Positions 28,532 through 42,164 of a stretch of DNA of 64,000 nucleotides are shown here, in pieces. Where the stretch lies: NCBI GenBank assembly GCA_963701445.1, contig CAVPAM010000013.1:1-64000 (forward strand), written 5' to 3'. Made by a program: the position numbers and the translations under genes. Within the stretch, counting starts at the first letter, position 1. Every line of letters begins with the position of its first letter. Origin of the DNA: CAKZLS01 sp963701445 (lineage in GTDB: Bacteria; Pseudomonadota; Alphaproteobacteria; Rhodospirillales; Defluviicoccaceae). The notes beneath the pieces were generated by a model. The model worked only from the letters and a program-made list of their open reading frames with translations, was not told where the DNA came from and made no database searches.

Positions 28532-31475
28532 CCGGCCCCCGGGAGACGCCGCTCGCCACCTATCGCCTGCAGTTTTCCAGCGCGTTCACCTTCGACGACG
28601 CCCGGGCGCTGGTCCCGTACCTGTCGAGCCTGGGGATCAGCCACGTCTATGCGTCGCCGTTCTTCAAGGCACGCCCCGGCAGCACCCACGGCTACGACAT
28701 CGTCGACCACAACAGGCTCAATCCCGAAATCGGCGACACGGCGAGCTTCGATACCTACTGCGCGACCCTCGAACAGCACGGCATGGGCCAGATCGTCGAC
28801 TTCGTGCCCAACCACATGGGGATCGGGCAGGCCGACAACGTCTGGTGGCTGGACGTGCTGGAATGGGGCGGCGATTCCGCCTACGCCGAGTACTTCGACA
28901 TCGACTGGCTGCCGCCGAAGGCGGCGCTGTGCGGCAAGGTTCTGGTGCCCTTTCTCGGCGATCACTACGGGGCGGTGCTGGAAGCGGGCGAACTGAAGCT
29001 GGTCTTCGATGCCGAGGACGGGACCTTCAGCGCCTGGTATTACGAGCATCGGTTTCCCATCACGCCGGGCGAGTACACCCCGCTTCTCAGTGGCGCGCTC
29101 GCCCGACTGCGCAACGAGCAGGACGTGGGAGACGAGGTCCTTGTCGATCTCGAACTGCTGGTGGCCGGGTTTCGCGACCTCAGAAAGCCGGCGCGGTCCG
29201 CCCGCCATCGCTCGACCCGGCGGGCCAAGGCGGCGCGCCTGAAACAGCAACTGGCGGCGCTCGCGGGATCCAGCCCCGCCGCCGTCGCTTCCATCCAGGC
29301 CACCCTCGACCAGTTCAACGGCACCCCCGGCGAGGCCGCCACGTTCCAGTCGCTTCACCAGTTGCTGGAGAAGCAACCCTACCGGCTGGCCTTCTGGCGG
29401 GTCGCCGCCGAGGAGATCAACTACCGGCGATTTTTCCAGATCAACGACCTGGCCGGTGTCCGGGTCGAGGTTCCGGCGGTTTTCGACGGCGTTCACGCGT
29501 TCGTCCTGGATCTGGTCCGGTCGGGGCGCATTCACGGATCTGCGCATCGATCACGTGGACGGCCTGTTCGACCCGAAACACTACCTGCAAAGACTGCAGA
29601 CCAAGATCGACGAAACCCGGGGCGACACGAACGGCGGCACGAACGGCGGCGAGATCGCCGAGGACGACGCCGTCGGGCGCGGGTTCTACGTGGTGGTGGA
29701 GAAGATCCTCGCCCACCATGAACAGTTGCGGGAAGACTGGCCCATCGCCGGCACCACCGGCTACGAGTTCCTCAACCGCCTGAACGGCCTGTTCGTGGAT
29801 CCCCAGGGCGAGGACCCTCTCGACCGCACCTATCGCCGGTTCATCGGCGAGGCGCCGAACTTCGAGGCATTGGTCTATTCATCGAAGAAACAGGCCATGG
29901 ACCTGGAACTGGCCAGTGAACTCCGGGTGCTCGCCAACGAGTTCAATCGGCTGTCGGAGACAAGCTGGCTCACCCGCGACCACACGCTGGTGGGATTGCG
30001 CCAGGCGCTGCGGGAGGTGGTGGCGTCCTTTCCGGTCTACCGCACCTACGTGGACCGCCGGGGCGCGGAAGCCGACGACCGCCGCGACATCGACTGGGCC
30101 ATCAGTCACGCGCGGCGGCGAAGCAAGCGGGTGGACAAGACGGTTTTCGACTTCCTGCATGGCGTGCTGACCACCGACATCGCCGCCGGCCGAACCAGCC
30201 CCTACAAGCGGAGCGAGGTTCAGCGCCTGGCCATGAAGTTCCAGCAGTACTCCGGACCGGTGATGGCCAAGGGCGTCGAGGACACCACCTTCTACCGCTA
30301 CAACCGGCTGGTATCGCTCAACGAGGTGGGCGGCGAGCCCGAGCGGTTCGCGGTCAGTGTCAGCGCCTTTCACCGTCAGAACCAGGATCAGGCCCGCCGC
30401 TGGCCCACCGGCATGCTGAGTTCCGCCACCCACGACACCAAACGCGGCGAGGACGTTCGCGCGCGCATCAACGTCATTTCCGAGCTTCCGCAGGCGTGGG
30501 GACAGCGGGCGCGGCGGTGGTCCATGCTCAACCGCCGCCGCAAGACGGCGGTCAACGGCGCCATGGCGCCCGACCTCAACGACGAATACCTGTTCTACCA
30601 GACGCTGGTCGGCGCCTGGCCGCTGGAGTTCCACCGGGTCGAGGATATCGACCCGGAAAGCATGGAAACCTTCCGCGCGCGGATGGTCACCTACATGGAG
30701 AAGGCGGTTCGCGAGGCCAAGGTCCACTCGAGCTGGATCGACCCCGATCCCGAGTACGAGGGCGCCCTGCAGACCTTCATCTCGCGGGTGCTGGACGTCA
30801 CCAAGACCAACCCGTTCCTGTCCGATTTCCAGGCGTTTCACGGCGATGTCGCCGAACTGGGCATGCTGAACGGCCTGGCGCAGACGGTGGTGAAGCTGAC
30901 CGTGCCGGGTATTCCCGACATCTACCAGGGCTGCGAGATGTGGGACCTGAGCCTGGTGGACCCCGACAACCGCCGGCCGGTGGATTTCCAGCGGCGGGCC
31001 GAGGTCGTGGAGTCCTTCGGCGGCGGCTACGCGCCCTCGGCCGCCGATCTGCTGTCCCATTGGTCCGACGGCACCGTCAAGATGTTCGTGACGTGGAAAC
31101 TGCTGCACCTGCGCCAGCGCGAACCGGAGCTGTTCCTCGGCGAGTACCTACACGCCGCTGGAGACGGCGGGCACGCGCGCCGACCATCTGTGCTGTTATC
31201 TGCGCGGGGACGAAGGAACCGAGGTTCTGGTGGTGGCGCCACGGCTGATGGCCGGACTGATCGACGAGACCGAGCGCCTGCCGCTCGGCGAACGCGCCTG
31301 GGGCGATACCCGCGTCTCGCTGGACTCCGGGTCGGAAACCACGACGTGGACCAACGTCTTCACCGGTGAACAAATCACCGTGGATCGCGACACGGACGGC
31401 AACGCGGTCCTCCGCGCGGCGGACGTCTTCGCCACCTTCCCGGTGGCCGTGTTCGTGCCGTCGACATCACGGTGA
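28528..31475 (+). CDS. treY: Maltooligosyltrehalose synthase, two frameshifts
   Basis: GH13 isomerase that turns the reducing-end alpha-1,4 bond of maltodextrin into alpha,alpha-1,1 (EC 5.4.99.15), making the substrate of TreZ. The start MTGPRETPLATYRLQFSSAF is typical. Further features are SHVYASPFFKARPGSTHGYD, QIVDFVPNHMGIGQ, then after a one-base insertion near 29526 FTDLRIDHVDGLFDPKHYLQ, VVVEKILAHHEQL, FYRYNRLVSLNEVGG, SSATHDTKRGEDVRAR and VPGIPDIYQGCEMWDLSLVD. A second shift near 31148 joins to TPLETAGTRADH and ends with VFATFPVAVFVPSTSR. The corrected protein is about 980 residues. It forms an operon with treZ; no glycogen debranching gene (treX) is adjacent. Confidence 0.9.
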
Positions 31476-31501
31476 ACGCTGAAATTTCATAGGGGGGTGC
31501 C

Positions 31502-32497
31502 ATGCATCGTTTTTTGAGGGGCTTTATCGGTTTCGGGTTGGCCATGACCCTGCTGGCGGGCGCCGGCGCGGCCGAGGACATCGACGGGGTACAGGAGCAC
31601 CCCATGGTCAAGCGGTATCCGGGTCAGGACATCCGCTGGCAGCAGATCGAGAACTATCTGCCGTTCCGCGTTCCCGTCGGGCCGGTGACCGGATATCGCC
31701 AGATCGAGGAGTGGATCGACACGGAGGGACGGGTCACCCGGACCTTCTACCGCTATGACGGAACCGATCGCACCTACGCCGAGATCTACAAGAACTACCT
31801 CGACGCGTTCACCGCCGAGGGGTTCGAGATCCTGGCGCAAGGCCTGTCCGACGACCGCAAGGGAGCGGATGCGGGTTCCCGGAAATGGTTCGAGGTCTAC
31901 CTGATCGAGAATCCCGCCGGCAAGCCGGGCGAGGTGGGAACGGTGGCGGCGGGCACGGCGTCGCAAGGCGGCGCCGGCGCCTTCGTCGCCCGCAAGGAGC
32001 GCGCCGCCGGGATTGCGTATGTGGTGGTCTACGTGGAGCAGCACGCCGCCGACTACGTGGGCGCGCTCGTCGACATCGTGGAGGTGGCGGCGGCCGAGAC
32101 GGGATTGGTGGCGGTCGACGCCGAAGCCATCGGCAAGGACATCGACGAAAAGGGCCGGGTGGTGCTCGACGGCCTGTTCTTCGACTTCGACAAGGCGACC
32201 CTGACGCCCGAATCCAAACAGGCGCTCGAAGCCATCGCCAGCTATGTCAACGCCAACGCCGACAAGAGCTTCTTCGTGGTGGGCCACACCGACGGCGTCG
32301 GCGCGCTGGACTACAACACCACGCTGTCGGCCAACCGGGCGCGTTCGGTGGTGGACGCGCTGACGACCGACTACGGCGTCGCCGCCGGCCGCCTCGAACC
32401 CCACGGCGTCGGTCCCCTGGTCCCCGTCTTCTCCAACGCCACCGACCCCGGCCGCGACAAGAACCGCCGCGTGGAATTGGTGGAACGTTTGCGGTGA
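31502..32497 (+). CDS. OmpA-family outer membrane / periplasmic protein
   Basis: A 331-residue exported protein (signal MHRFLRGFIGFGLAMTLLAGAGAA). The N-terminal half is a DUF4892-like domain (HPMVKRYPGQDIRWQ, FYRYDGTDRTYAEIYKNY). The C-terminal OmpA-like domain (about 215-331) has GLFFDFDKATLTPES, FFVVGHTDGVGALDYN, LSANRARSVVDAL and the peptidoglycan-binding end TDPGRDKNRRVELVER. It should anchor to peptidoglycan from the periplasm. An AGGGGGG Shine-Dalgarno precedes the ATG. It lies 26 bases after treY and could be cotranscribed, but no functional link is evident. Confidence 0.88.
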   Translation: MHRFLRGFIGFGLAMTLLAGAGAAEDIDGVQEHPMVKRYPGQDIRWQQIENYLPFRVPVGPVTGYRQIEEWIDTEGRVTRTFYRYDGTDRTYAEIYKNYLDAFTAEGFEILAQGLSDDRKGADAGSRKWFEVYLIENPAGKPGEVGTVAAGTASQGGAGAFVARKERAAGIAYVVVYVEQHAADYVGALVDIVEVAAAETGLVAVDAEAIGKDIDEKGRVVLDGLFFDFDKATLTPESKQALEAIASYVNANADKSFFVVGHTDGVGALDYNTTLSANRARSVVDALTTDYGVAAGRLEPHGVGPLVPVFSNATDPGRDKNRRVELVERLR

Positions 32498-32652
32498 GCC
32501 GTGTTTGCGCACAAGCGTTTCGAGTCGTCGGGTAGACGGACGCGTGGTCCGACGAATGCGATGGCGACAGCAATCCCGGATGCGGCGGAAAGAGTCCAAG
32601 GCCGATCCGACTCCATGGTCTGACTAGGCGGACATGTCCGGCGCTGCCCATC

Positions 32653-33566
32653 CTATGGAATCGTCATTTCGCCATTGCCGACCATCACCGAGCGGCCGCT
32701 GACCCGGATTGCCGTGACGCCGCCCCGGGAAATATCCGCCTCCACTTCGAGACGGCTCGGACGGCCCATTTCCACCCCTTGATCCACCGACCAGCGCACC
32801 GTCCCGTTCCCCCTTGCCGCCGAGGGCGCAAGATAGCCGGCCAAGGCGGTCGCGGCGGCCCCGGTGGCGGGATCCTCGTCGATGCCCATGGCCGGAGCGA
32901 ACATCCTCGCGCGGTAGGTCGTGTCCGGACCGTCGTCGGGCCGGGCGAGCAGATAGAGGTGCGGCGCCCAGGAGCCCGCCAGGGTTCTTTCCCACGCGTC
33001 GCGCCGGGTCCGGGCTCTGGCCAGGGCGTCCGGGCTGGCGAGCATGACGAAAAGGAAGGGAACGCCGCAAGACACCGCCGCGGGCGCCGGATCGTTCAGG
33101 ATGTCACTCGGCTCCAGCGACAGCAGCTCGGCGATATCGGCGATCGGCGGGGCGGCGGGACCGACCTCGGGCATGCGGGCGGCGGAGAACTGTGCCGATA
33201 CCACATGCCCCCCGGAAGCCCGAATGGTCACGGGAACGGGTCCCACCCCTTCCTCGAACACGATGCGGGTTTCGGCCCCATCCAGCGGAATGTCGCCGAT
33301 CTCGGCCAAGAGATGCGCCGTGCCAACGGTCGGATGGCCGGCGAACGGCAACTCGGTGCCCGGGGTGAAAATGCGGAGACTCCGCGTGTGGACCGGGTTG
33401 TCCGGCGGAAACACGAACACCGTCTCCGACAGATTGAGTTCGCGAGCCACCGCTCTGCATCCGCTCGGTCGTGAGGCCGCCGCCATCGGGAAATACCGCC
33501 AGCGGGTTTCCACCGAAGATACGGTCGGTGAAGACGTCCAGGGTATGGAAAACGATATCTCGACAT
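32653..33566 (-). CDS. PhzF-family isomerase/epimerase, two frameshifts
   Basis: PhzF-type protein with the diaminopimelate-epimerase-like fold; substrates vary and are unknown here. The start at 33566 reads MSRYRF; one extra base near 33547 shifts to HTLDVFTDRIFGGNPLAVFP, and another near 33454 shifts to AVARELNLSETVFVFPP, which holds the catalytic Glu. Then come TPGTELPFAGHPTVGTAHLL, a substrate-pocket motif of the family, and near the end IDEDPATGAAATALAGYL. Corrected length is about 303 residues, normal for PhzF. Two breaks in one gene favour either sequence error or an old pseudogene. Confidence 0.8.
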
Positions 33567-33809
33567 GGCGGACTCCGCGACCGACGGTTCTCAAGAATGA
33601 CTCCGAATTCATACTTGGAATTATACGCCGATTGGTCAACCGTGGAGCATGCTGAACGAGCGCGTGGTCGGGCTCGACGCGTAATCCGCACCCGCCTATT
33701 TTCCGAGCTGAGTGGGGGTGGCGTCACTGTGTTTCAAGCGGATTGGCTGCTTTACCTGGCTTGCGGGCGCCAATTCGATATCATGGTGCGATCAATGGAC
33801 GGGACGCTG

Positions 33810-34043
33810 ATGGCGCAGGTGATTGTCCGGAACATCGACGACCGCGTGGTGGCGACGCTGAAGGAACGCGCGGCGGGGAAGGGGCGGGCCCTGGAGCAGG
33901 AACTGCGCGAAATCCTCACCGAAGCGGCCAAGCCCTCGCGGGCGGAGGCGCGCGCCGAGATGGATCGGTGCCGGGCCATGACGCCCGACACGCACCGGAC
34001 GCCGGCCGAGGACATCATCCGTGAAGTCCGGGACGAGGAATGA
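33810..34043 (+). CDS. FitA-like ribbon-helix-helix antitoxin
   Basis: A 77-residue DNA-binding antitoxin. MAQVIVRNIDDRVVATLKER is the ribbon-helix-helix start typical of FitA/VapB, followed by ALEQELREILTEAA. ATGs at 33795 and 33783 are alternative starts. Such proteins repress their own operon and neutralise a VapC PIN-domain RNase. Here the toxin gene begins at the overlapping ATGA (34040) but is broken after about 10 codons, so this is now an orphan antitoxin. Confidence 0.8.
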   Translation: MAQVIVRNIDDRVVATLKERAAGKGRALEQELREILTEAAKPSRAEARAEMDRCRAMTPDTHRTPAEDIIREVRDEE

Positions 34044-34111
34044 CCCTGGTCGTCGATGCGTCCGCACGCCTTGGGAGCGCTTCGCCGCCGGACTTGAGGA
34101 ATTTGTTCTGA
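34040..34111 (+). pseudogene. VapC PIN-domain toxin stub
   Basis: A 23-codon stub overlapping the antitoxin stop. MTLVVDASA is the universal start of VapC toxins, containing the first metal-binding Asp. After this the sequence no longer follows the family and stops at 34109-34111. About 120 residues and the remaining acidic residues are missing, so it cannot be an active RNase. Confidence 0.7.
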
Positions 34112-34125
34112 ACGGGGATCGTAGA

Positions 34126-34338
34126 ATGTCGACGTCGTACACGGCCGTTGTGAAACAGGACGGGGAGTGGTGGATCGGCTGGATCGCGGAGGTCCGGGGC
34201 GTGAACTGCCAGGAAGGCTCGCGGGAGGATCTGCTTGAAAGCCTGCGGACCGCGTTGCGGGAGGCGCTCGACCGGAACCGCCAAGACGCGCTCGACGCCG
34301 CCGGATCGGATTACCAGGAAGAAACCGTGACACTATGA
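34126..34338 (+). CDS. hicB: HicB-like antitoxin, type II toxin-antitoxin system
   Basis: A 70-residue protein of the short HicB type: YTAVVKQDGEWWIGWIAEVRG, GVNCQEGSREDLLESLRTAL and a C-terminal helix. The partial RNase-H fold neutralises HicA. No separate DNA-binding domain is present. It overlaps the HicA gene by ATGA (34335-34338), so the antitoxin is made first, the reverse of the commoner hicA-hicB order. Confidence 0.75.
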   Translation: MSTSYTAVVKQDGEWWIGWIAEVRGVNCQEGSREDLLESLRTALREALDRNRQDALDAAGSDYQEETVTL

Positions 34339-34523
34339 CGCGGCTGGCGCTGGTCCTGCATCTTCTCGAAAACGGCTGCGAACTCGTGAGCGAGAGTGCG
34401 CGGCATTCGTGGTGGCGGCATCCGGCCTCCGACACACGCTCGGCGCTTCCGAGGCACACGGAAATTGCCCCGTCGCTGGCCCGCAAGATCTGCCGGGATT
34501 TCCATATACCGCCGGTCGATTAG
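34335..34523 (+). CDS. hicA: HicA-like mRNA interferase toxin
   Basis: A 62-residue protein with the HicA dsRBD-like fold signature: LHLLENGCELVSESARHSWW, with the active His in SARHS, then ALPRHTEIAPSLARKICRD followed by FHIPP. HicA cleaves mRNA when free of HicB. All family positions that I can recall are present, so it may be active. The gene ends 9 bases before the stop of the convergent esterase. Confidence 0.78.
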   Translation: MTRLALVLHLLENGCELVSESARHSWWRHPASDTRSALPRHTEIAPSLARKICRDFHIPPVD

Positions 34524-34532
34524 TGGACCGGG

Positions 34533-35471
34533 TCAGTTGCCGGCGATGAACGCGGCGGCGTCTTCGAAGACGTTGTCCTTGTGGTGAAAGGGGCTGGCCA
34601 GCGACACCAGGATCTCCGAGTGGTCCAGCTCGGCGTACTGGATGTGCCGGACCTGTCCTCCCGCGTCCTCGATGCGTTGCGTGAGCGCCGTCGAATTGGT
34701 CGGATAGACGATCCGGTCGGCGGTCCCGTGCATCAGAAGCATGGGCGCTTCGTGCCCCCGGACGTAGGTCACGGGCTGGGCCTGGCCCGGCGAGGTCACG
34801 GTGGCGAACACGTCGCGCACCACGTCCGATTTCGACGAAAGGAACGCGTAGGGGCCGGCCAGTCCAACGGTCCCCCGGATCGTGGCCATGTCGAGCCCTT
34901 CCCCGGCCAGGTAGCGTTCGTCGACGCTCAGCAGCGCGGCGATATAGGCGCCCGCCGAATGTCCCATGAGGTAGATTTGGTCGGGGTCCCCGCCGAACAG
35001 GGCGATGTTGTCGCGCACCCAGCGCACCACCCCGGCCCCGTCCTCCACGAAGGCCGGGAACTGAACCTCCGGGTACAGCCGATAGTCGGGAACGACAGCG
35101 ACGTAGTTGCGCGACGTCAGGGACTGACCCACGAACCGGTAGTCCTCCCGTTCGCCGAACCGGAACGCGCCGCCGTAGAAAAAGATCACGACCCGGTCCG
35201 CGCCGGATCCGTTGGCTGGCGTGTAGACGTCCAGCTTGTGCCGCTCTCCGGGGCCATAGCTCAGCCCGTCGGTCAGGTCGTACCCGTCGTTGGGCACGAA
35301 GGCGTTCAGGGTGGAGAGCGGCGAACAGGCGCCCTGCACCAGCGCCACCAGTACGACGGCCGCCGCCATGAGCCGGGCGGGACGGAACCGGCCGCCGATC
35401 CTCTCGCCGTCTGTCGTGGCCGGCATCCAGGCGCAATTCACCGTTGACCGCTCGAAGGTCTCTGCTTCCAT
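34533..35471 (-). CDS. Alpha/beta-hydrolase, esterase/lipase lipoprotein
   Basis: A 312-residue esterase of the HSL/BD-FAE type. A membrane-proximal segment ends in a lipobox (VALVQGAC), so it is probably lipid-anchored in the periplasm. Oxyanion motif VVIFFYGGAFRFGER, VVPDYRLYPEVQFP, nucleophile GHSAGAYIAAL (Ser), Asp in MLLMHGTADRIVYP, and His in ELDHSEILVSL make a full triad. The start at 35471 gives a long cytoplasmic lead; MPATT at 35426 is an alternative. Substrate unknown; such enzymes act on short acyl esters. Confidence 0.85.
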   Translation of the reverse strand: MEAETFERSTVNCAWMPATTDGERIGGRFRPARLMAAAVVLVALVQGACSPLSTLNAFVPNDGYDLTDGLSYGPGERHKLDVYTPANGSGADRVVIFFYGGAFRFGEREDYRFVGQSLTSRNYVAVVPDYRLYPEVQFPAFVEDGAGVVRWVRDNIALFGGDPDQIYLMGHSAGAYIAALLSVDERYLAGEGLDMATIRGTVGLAGPYAFLSSKSDVVRDVFATVTSPGQAQPVTYVRGHEAPMLLMHGTADRIVYPTNSTALTQRIEDAGGQVRHIQYAELDHSEILVSLASPFHHKDNVFEDAAAFIAGN

Positions 35472-35618
35472 TTTCAAATTCCGGATTGGTTTTGTATTTC
35501 GTCTATGTATACGTCGCCGTCGCCGGATCGGATGACGCCCGGCGGCGACACGCAATGACTTGATTTGCTCTCGCCCGCTCCCCCTCTATAAAAAGGCGAT
35601 GACGGACGGAGGTGTTGG

Positions 35619-39243
<3,625 letters not shown>

Positions 39244-39594
39244 CGGTCCGCGAACCCCGGCTGCTTTCCCCATCCGGGGCAAAATCTGTGGCGGCGGCGC
39301 CACATGGACCGAACAAATCGGCGGGCCATTCCCGCGACGGATCGCGGCGAACCCGACATCCATCGCCCTAGCAAAAAAAGGCCCCATACGGGCCTATTTC
39401 AAGAGCTTGGCGCGTCGAGAAGCCACGGTCCAGGTCGTATGACCAGAAGCGATCAAATGGAATCCGCCACCTATTCCGCCCCACTGCTACTTTGACGAGG
39501 TCTTTCCGAATAGATACAGTCGGCGGACAATACCAACGGCCGGTGACGGCCGGTATTGTTGGCGAAAGTGAAATCATCGCCGAAGGGGGACGCG
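39244..39594. other. Intergenic region between the 5-oxoprolinase and the TolC-like gene
   Basis: Contains the hairpin terminator at 39379-39395. No gene seen. A TTG at 39556 would extend the TolC-like protein upstream but lacks a Shine-Dalgarno. Confidence 0.5.
39379..39395. terminator. Hairpin terminator with flanking A and T tracts
   Basis: Stem AGGCCC/GGGCCT with loop CATAC, preceded by a run of A and followed by TATTTC. It lies about 140 bases after the 5-oxoprolinase stop and fits an intrinsic terminator for that gene; the A run would also make it work on the other strand. Confidence 0.6.
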
Positions 39595-40905
39595 TTGACG
39601 GTTATCGGGCGGATGGGCGCATGCATCGTTGTTGCGGTATGCCTGTCCGGCGCCGGCATGTCCCAGGCCCAACCGCTGGAAAAGGAACTCAAGGGGCTGC
39701 TCAAGGACAACCCCGAAATCCTCGCCCGGCAGAAGGAAGTGGAGTCCGCGCGCAAGGGCGTGGACGTGGCCATCGGCGGCCTGCTGCCCCGGCTGGACGC
39801 CACCGGCGAGATCGGCCCCGAACACATCAGCAGCCCGCTCACCGACGAGGGCGAACAGGACTGGACCGAAACGCGGCAACTTGCCGGCGTCAAGATGACC
39901 CAGAACGTGTTCGACGGCTTCAACCGGCCGGGGGAGGTGAAGACGGCGCGCCTGAATCTCGAAGTGGCGGAGTTCACCTTCATCGGTACCCGCCAGAACA
40001 CCCTGTTCGAGGGCATCAGGGCCTACGTCGAGGTTCTGCGCCATCTGCGGCTGGTGGAGCTGTCGCGCCTGACCGAAGACACCATCAAGGTCCAGCTCAA
40101 CCTCGAGGACGAGCGCGTCCGGCGCGGGGCCGGCATCGCCGTGGACGTGCTTCAGGCCAAGTCGAGGCTGCAGGTGGCGAAGGAGCGCCGCGTCGCCTTC
40201 GAGGGCGCGCTCGAAGACGCCATCAGCCGCTACATCCAGCTCTTCGACCACGCTCCCGACCTCGCCAACATGGTGGAGCCGGTTCCGCCCGAGGATCTCC
40301 TGCCGCGCGACCTCGAGCAGGCCGTTAAGATCGCCGAGGAGGAAAATCCGGCCGTCAACAGCGGCCTCGCCACCGTCGCCGTCGCCTCGGAGCGCCGCCG
40401 CCTGGCGCGGTCGGATTTCTACCCGACGGTGGATGTGGTGGCGGAAGCCAACGTGGAGAAGGACTTCGATCTGGTGAGGGGAACGCGGCATGAATATTCG
40501 GTCGTGCTGCAAGCCACGTGGAACCTGTTCAACGGGTTCGCGACCAAGTCGAGCGTGGCCCAGGCGGCCTTCGACTACCGGGCCAGCCTCGACAATCTCG
40601 AAACCGCGACCCGCAAGGTGGCGGAGAGCACGCGGATGGCGTGGCACGAACTGACGACCGCGCGGCGGCGCGTCGAGCTTCTGGAGAATGGCGTCAACAT
40701 CGCGTCGGAGGTGTTCGTCGCGCGCCGGAAGCTGCGCCAGGCCGGCAGGGAAACGGTGATCAACGTCCTCGACGCCGAGAACGAGGTCAACAACGCCCGC
40801 ATCAACCTCGTGGATGCGTCGTTCGATTCAAGCCTCGCGGTCTACGGGGTCCTGCGGGGGATGGGGCGCCTGGACGCGAGTCACCTGCAACTCGACACGA
40901 AGTGA
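39595..40905 (+). CDS. TolC-family outer membrane efflux/secretion protein
   Basis: A TolC-like channel of 436 residues. The TTG at 39595 follows AAGGGGG by 6 bases and gives a signal peptide (VIGRMGACIVVAVCLSGAGM); ATG 39613 is the alternative. Long amphipathic helices contain the two internal repeats: KELKGLLKDNPEILARQKEV and the strand VKMTQNVFDGFNRPGEV, then EQAVKIAEEENPAVNSGLA and VVLQATWNLFNGFATKSSV. The end QAGRETVINVLDAENEVNNA is typical of the type I secretion subgroup. No ABC or membrane-fusion partner is adjacent; the RTX protein at 45321 is a possible cargo (inference). Confidence 0.85.
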   Translation: MTVIGRMGACIVVAVCLSGAGMSQAQPLEKELKGLLKDNPEILARQKEVESARKGVDVAIGGLLPRLDATGEIGPEHISSPLTDEGEQDWTETRQLAGVKMTQNVFDGFNRPGEVKTARLNLEVAEFTFIGTRQNTLFEGIRAYVEVLRHLRLVELSRLTEDTIKVQLNLEDERVRRGAGIAVDVLQAKSRLQVAKERRVAFEGALEDAISRYIQLFDHAPDLANMVEPVPPEDLLPRDLEQAVKIAEEENPAVNSGLATVAVASERRRLARSDFYPTVDVVAEANVEKDFDLVRGTRHEYSVVLQATWNLFNGFATKSSVAQAAFDYRASLDNLETATRKVAESTRMAWHELTTARRRVELLENGVNIASEVFVARRKLRQAGRETVINVLDAENEVNNARINLVDASFDSSLAVYGVLRGMGRLDASHLQLDTK

Positions 40906-40945
40906 CAGGCACCGGGCGCCGCCGCCGGCCGCGCTCCCATGTGCT

Positions 40946-41350
40946 TCAGGTCTTGGTCTCGGGATCGAGCTTGAGCGACACCGAATTGATGCAGTAGCGC
41001 TGGCCGGTGGGCTGGGGACCATCGGGAAAGACGTGCCCGAGGTGGGCGCCGCAGCGGCTGCAGTGGACCTCGACGCGGACCATGCCGTAACCGGTGTCCG
41101 TTTCGGTATCCACGTTCTCCGTGCCGATGGGCTGGTAGAAGCTCGGCCAGCCGCTTCCGGAGTCGAATTTCGTTTGCGAGGAAAACAGCTCCTGGCCGCA
41201 GCAGCGGCAGGTGTACACGCCGCTGGTCTTGGTATCGCAGTATTCGCCGGTGAACGGCCGCTCGGTGCCCTTTTGCCGGCACACGGCATACTCCTCGGGC
41301 GTCAGCTCCGCGAGCCACTCGTCGTCCGATTTGATCATCTTGTCGGCCAA
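40946..41350 (-). CDS. msrB: Peptide-methionine (R)-S-oxide reductase
   Basis: Repairs methionine-R-sulfoxide in proteins using thioredoxin. Zn-binding CxxC pairs are in YTCRCCGQELF and VHCSRCGAHLG; the catalytic Cys is in GQRYCINSVSLK. WPSFYQPIG is conserved. The proposed TTG start at 41350 reads MADKMIKSDDEW, the usual family beginning, and has GGAGGAGG 8 bases upstream; an ATG at 41338 and a longer TTG at 41371 are possible. About 134 residues, normal. The gene is convergent with the TolC-like gene, 40 bases apart. Confidence 0.93.
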   Translation of the reverse strand: MADKMIKSDDEWLAELTPEEYAVCRQKGTERPFTGEYCDTKTSGVYTCRCCGQELFSSQTKFDSGSGWPSFYQPIGTENVDTETDTGYGMVRVEVHCSRCGAHLGHVFPDGPQPTGQRYCINSVSLKLDPETKT

Positions 41351-41571
41351 AACGATATCCTCCTCCGGCAATCCACACGCGGCCGCTTCGTCGAGCGCTC
41401 CGCGCCCGCCATGCGGCGGGGGTCACCCTGAGATGTTTCCCCGGATCCGCTCTTTCAAGACGTCCGCGCGCGGAAAAAGGCCGCCGCGACACGGCGAGCC
41501 GATCCTACCGATGAATTTCGAGATTGCGGGCCTCGGCGCGGCCGTCCGATGGCGCCCGCCAACCGCCCAGG

Positions 41572-41994
41572 TTACTCGCCCGGGTCCTCGGACAGCTTCC
41601 GGACCAGGTCGTCCAGGGCCTCGGCGCTCTGCCCCTCGTCCTCGGCGGCGATGGATTGATCCGCGTACAAACCGCCCACGGGTTCGGCGGTCTCGTCCGA
41701 TCCGGCGACGGTCGCGTCGTCCATCAGCGCGGCCTCGAGTTCCTCCTCGTCCGGCAGGGTCTCCTCGGGGAACACGCGCTGCAGGCTGCGCACCACCGAC
41801 TCGCGCAGTGTCGAGGGGTCCACGGTCGCGGCGCCGATCTCTCTCAGCGCGACCACCGTCGATTTCTCGTCCTCGGGATCGACCGTCGGGTGCGCCCCGG
41901 CGCCCAATTCCCGCGCGCGCTTCGCCGCCAGCAGAACCAGCTCGAATGCGTTCGGTACGGCCTCGATGCAGTCTTCTACGGTTACCCGCGCCAT
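41572..41994 (-). CDS. rpoZ: RNA polymerase omega subunit
   Basis: MARVTVEDCIEAVPNAFELV and LAAKRARELGAGAHPTVDPE are the alphaproteobacterial omega signature, followed by EDEKSTVVALREIG. The ATG at 41994 follows AAGGAG. At 140 residues the protein is normal for alphaproteobacteria, which carry an acidic C-terminal extension (here very Asp/Glu-rich). Omega promotes assembly of RNA polymerase by binding beta-prime. Position downstream of hsp20 is separated by a strong hairpin, so it is probably transcribed independently. Confidence 0.93.
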   Translation of the reverse strand: MARVTVEDCIEAVPNAFELVLLAAKRARELGAGAHPTVDPEDEKSTVVALREIGAATVDPSTLRESVVRSLQRVFPEETLPDEEELEAALMDDATVAGSDETAEPVGGLYADQSIAAEDEGQSAEALDDLVRKLSEDPGE

Positions 41995-42075
41995 GCTCTT
42001 CTCCTTACAGTCCGACGCCGACGGAATACCCGACGGCGGAGCAAAACGCAATCATCCTTGAAATACACACGACCA

Positions 42076-42105
42076 GGGCCCGTCCGCGGTTTCGCGGACG
42101 GGCCC
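42076..42105 (-). terminator. Strong hairpin between hsp20 and rpoZ
   Basis: A perfect 12-base-pair stem GGGCCCGTCCGC/GCGGACGGGCCC with a 6-base loop. It lies 60 bases after the hsp20 stop on the minus strand and 81 bases before the rpoZ start. A T-containing but not pure T tract follows, so it is probably an intrinsic or Rho-assisted terminator. Confidence 0.65.
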
Positions 42106-42164
42106 GACCCGAATTCCGGGACCGCCGATCCGAGGACCGGCGATCCGCTGTTCGACGACCGCGA

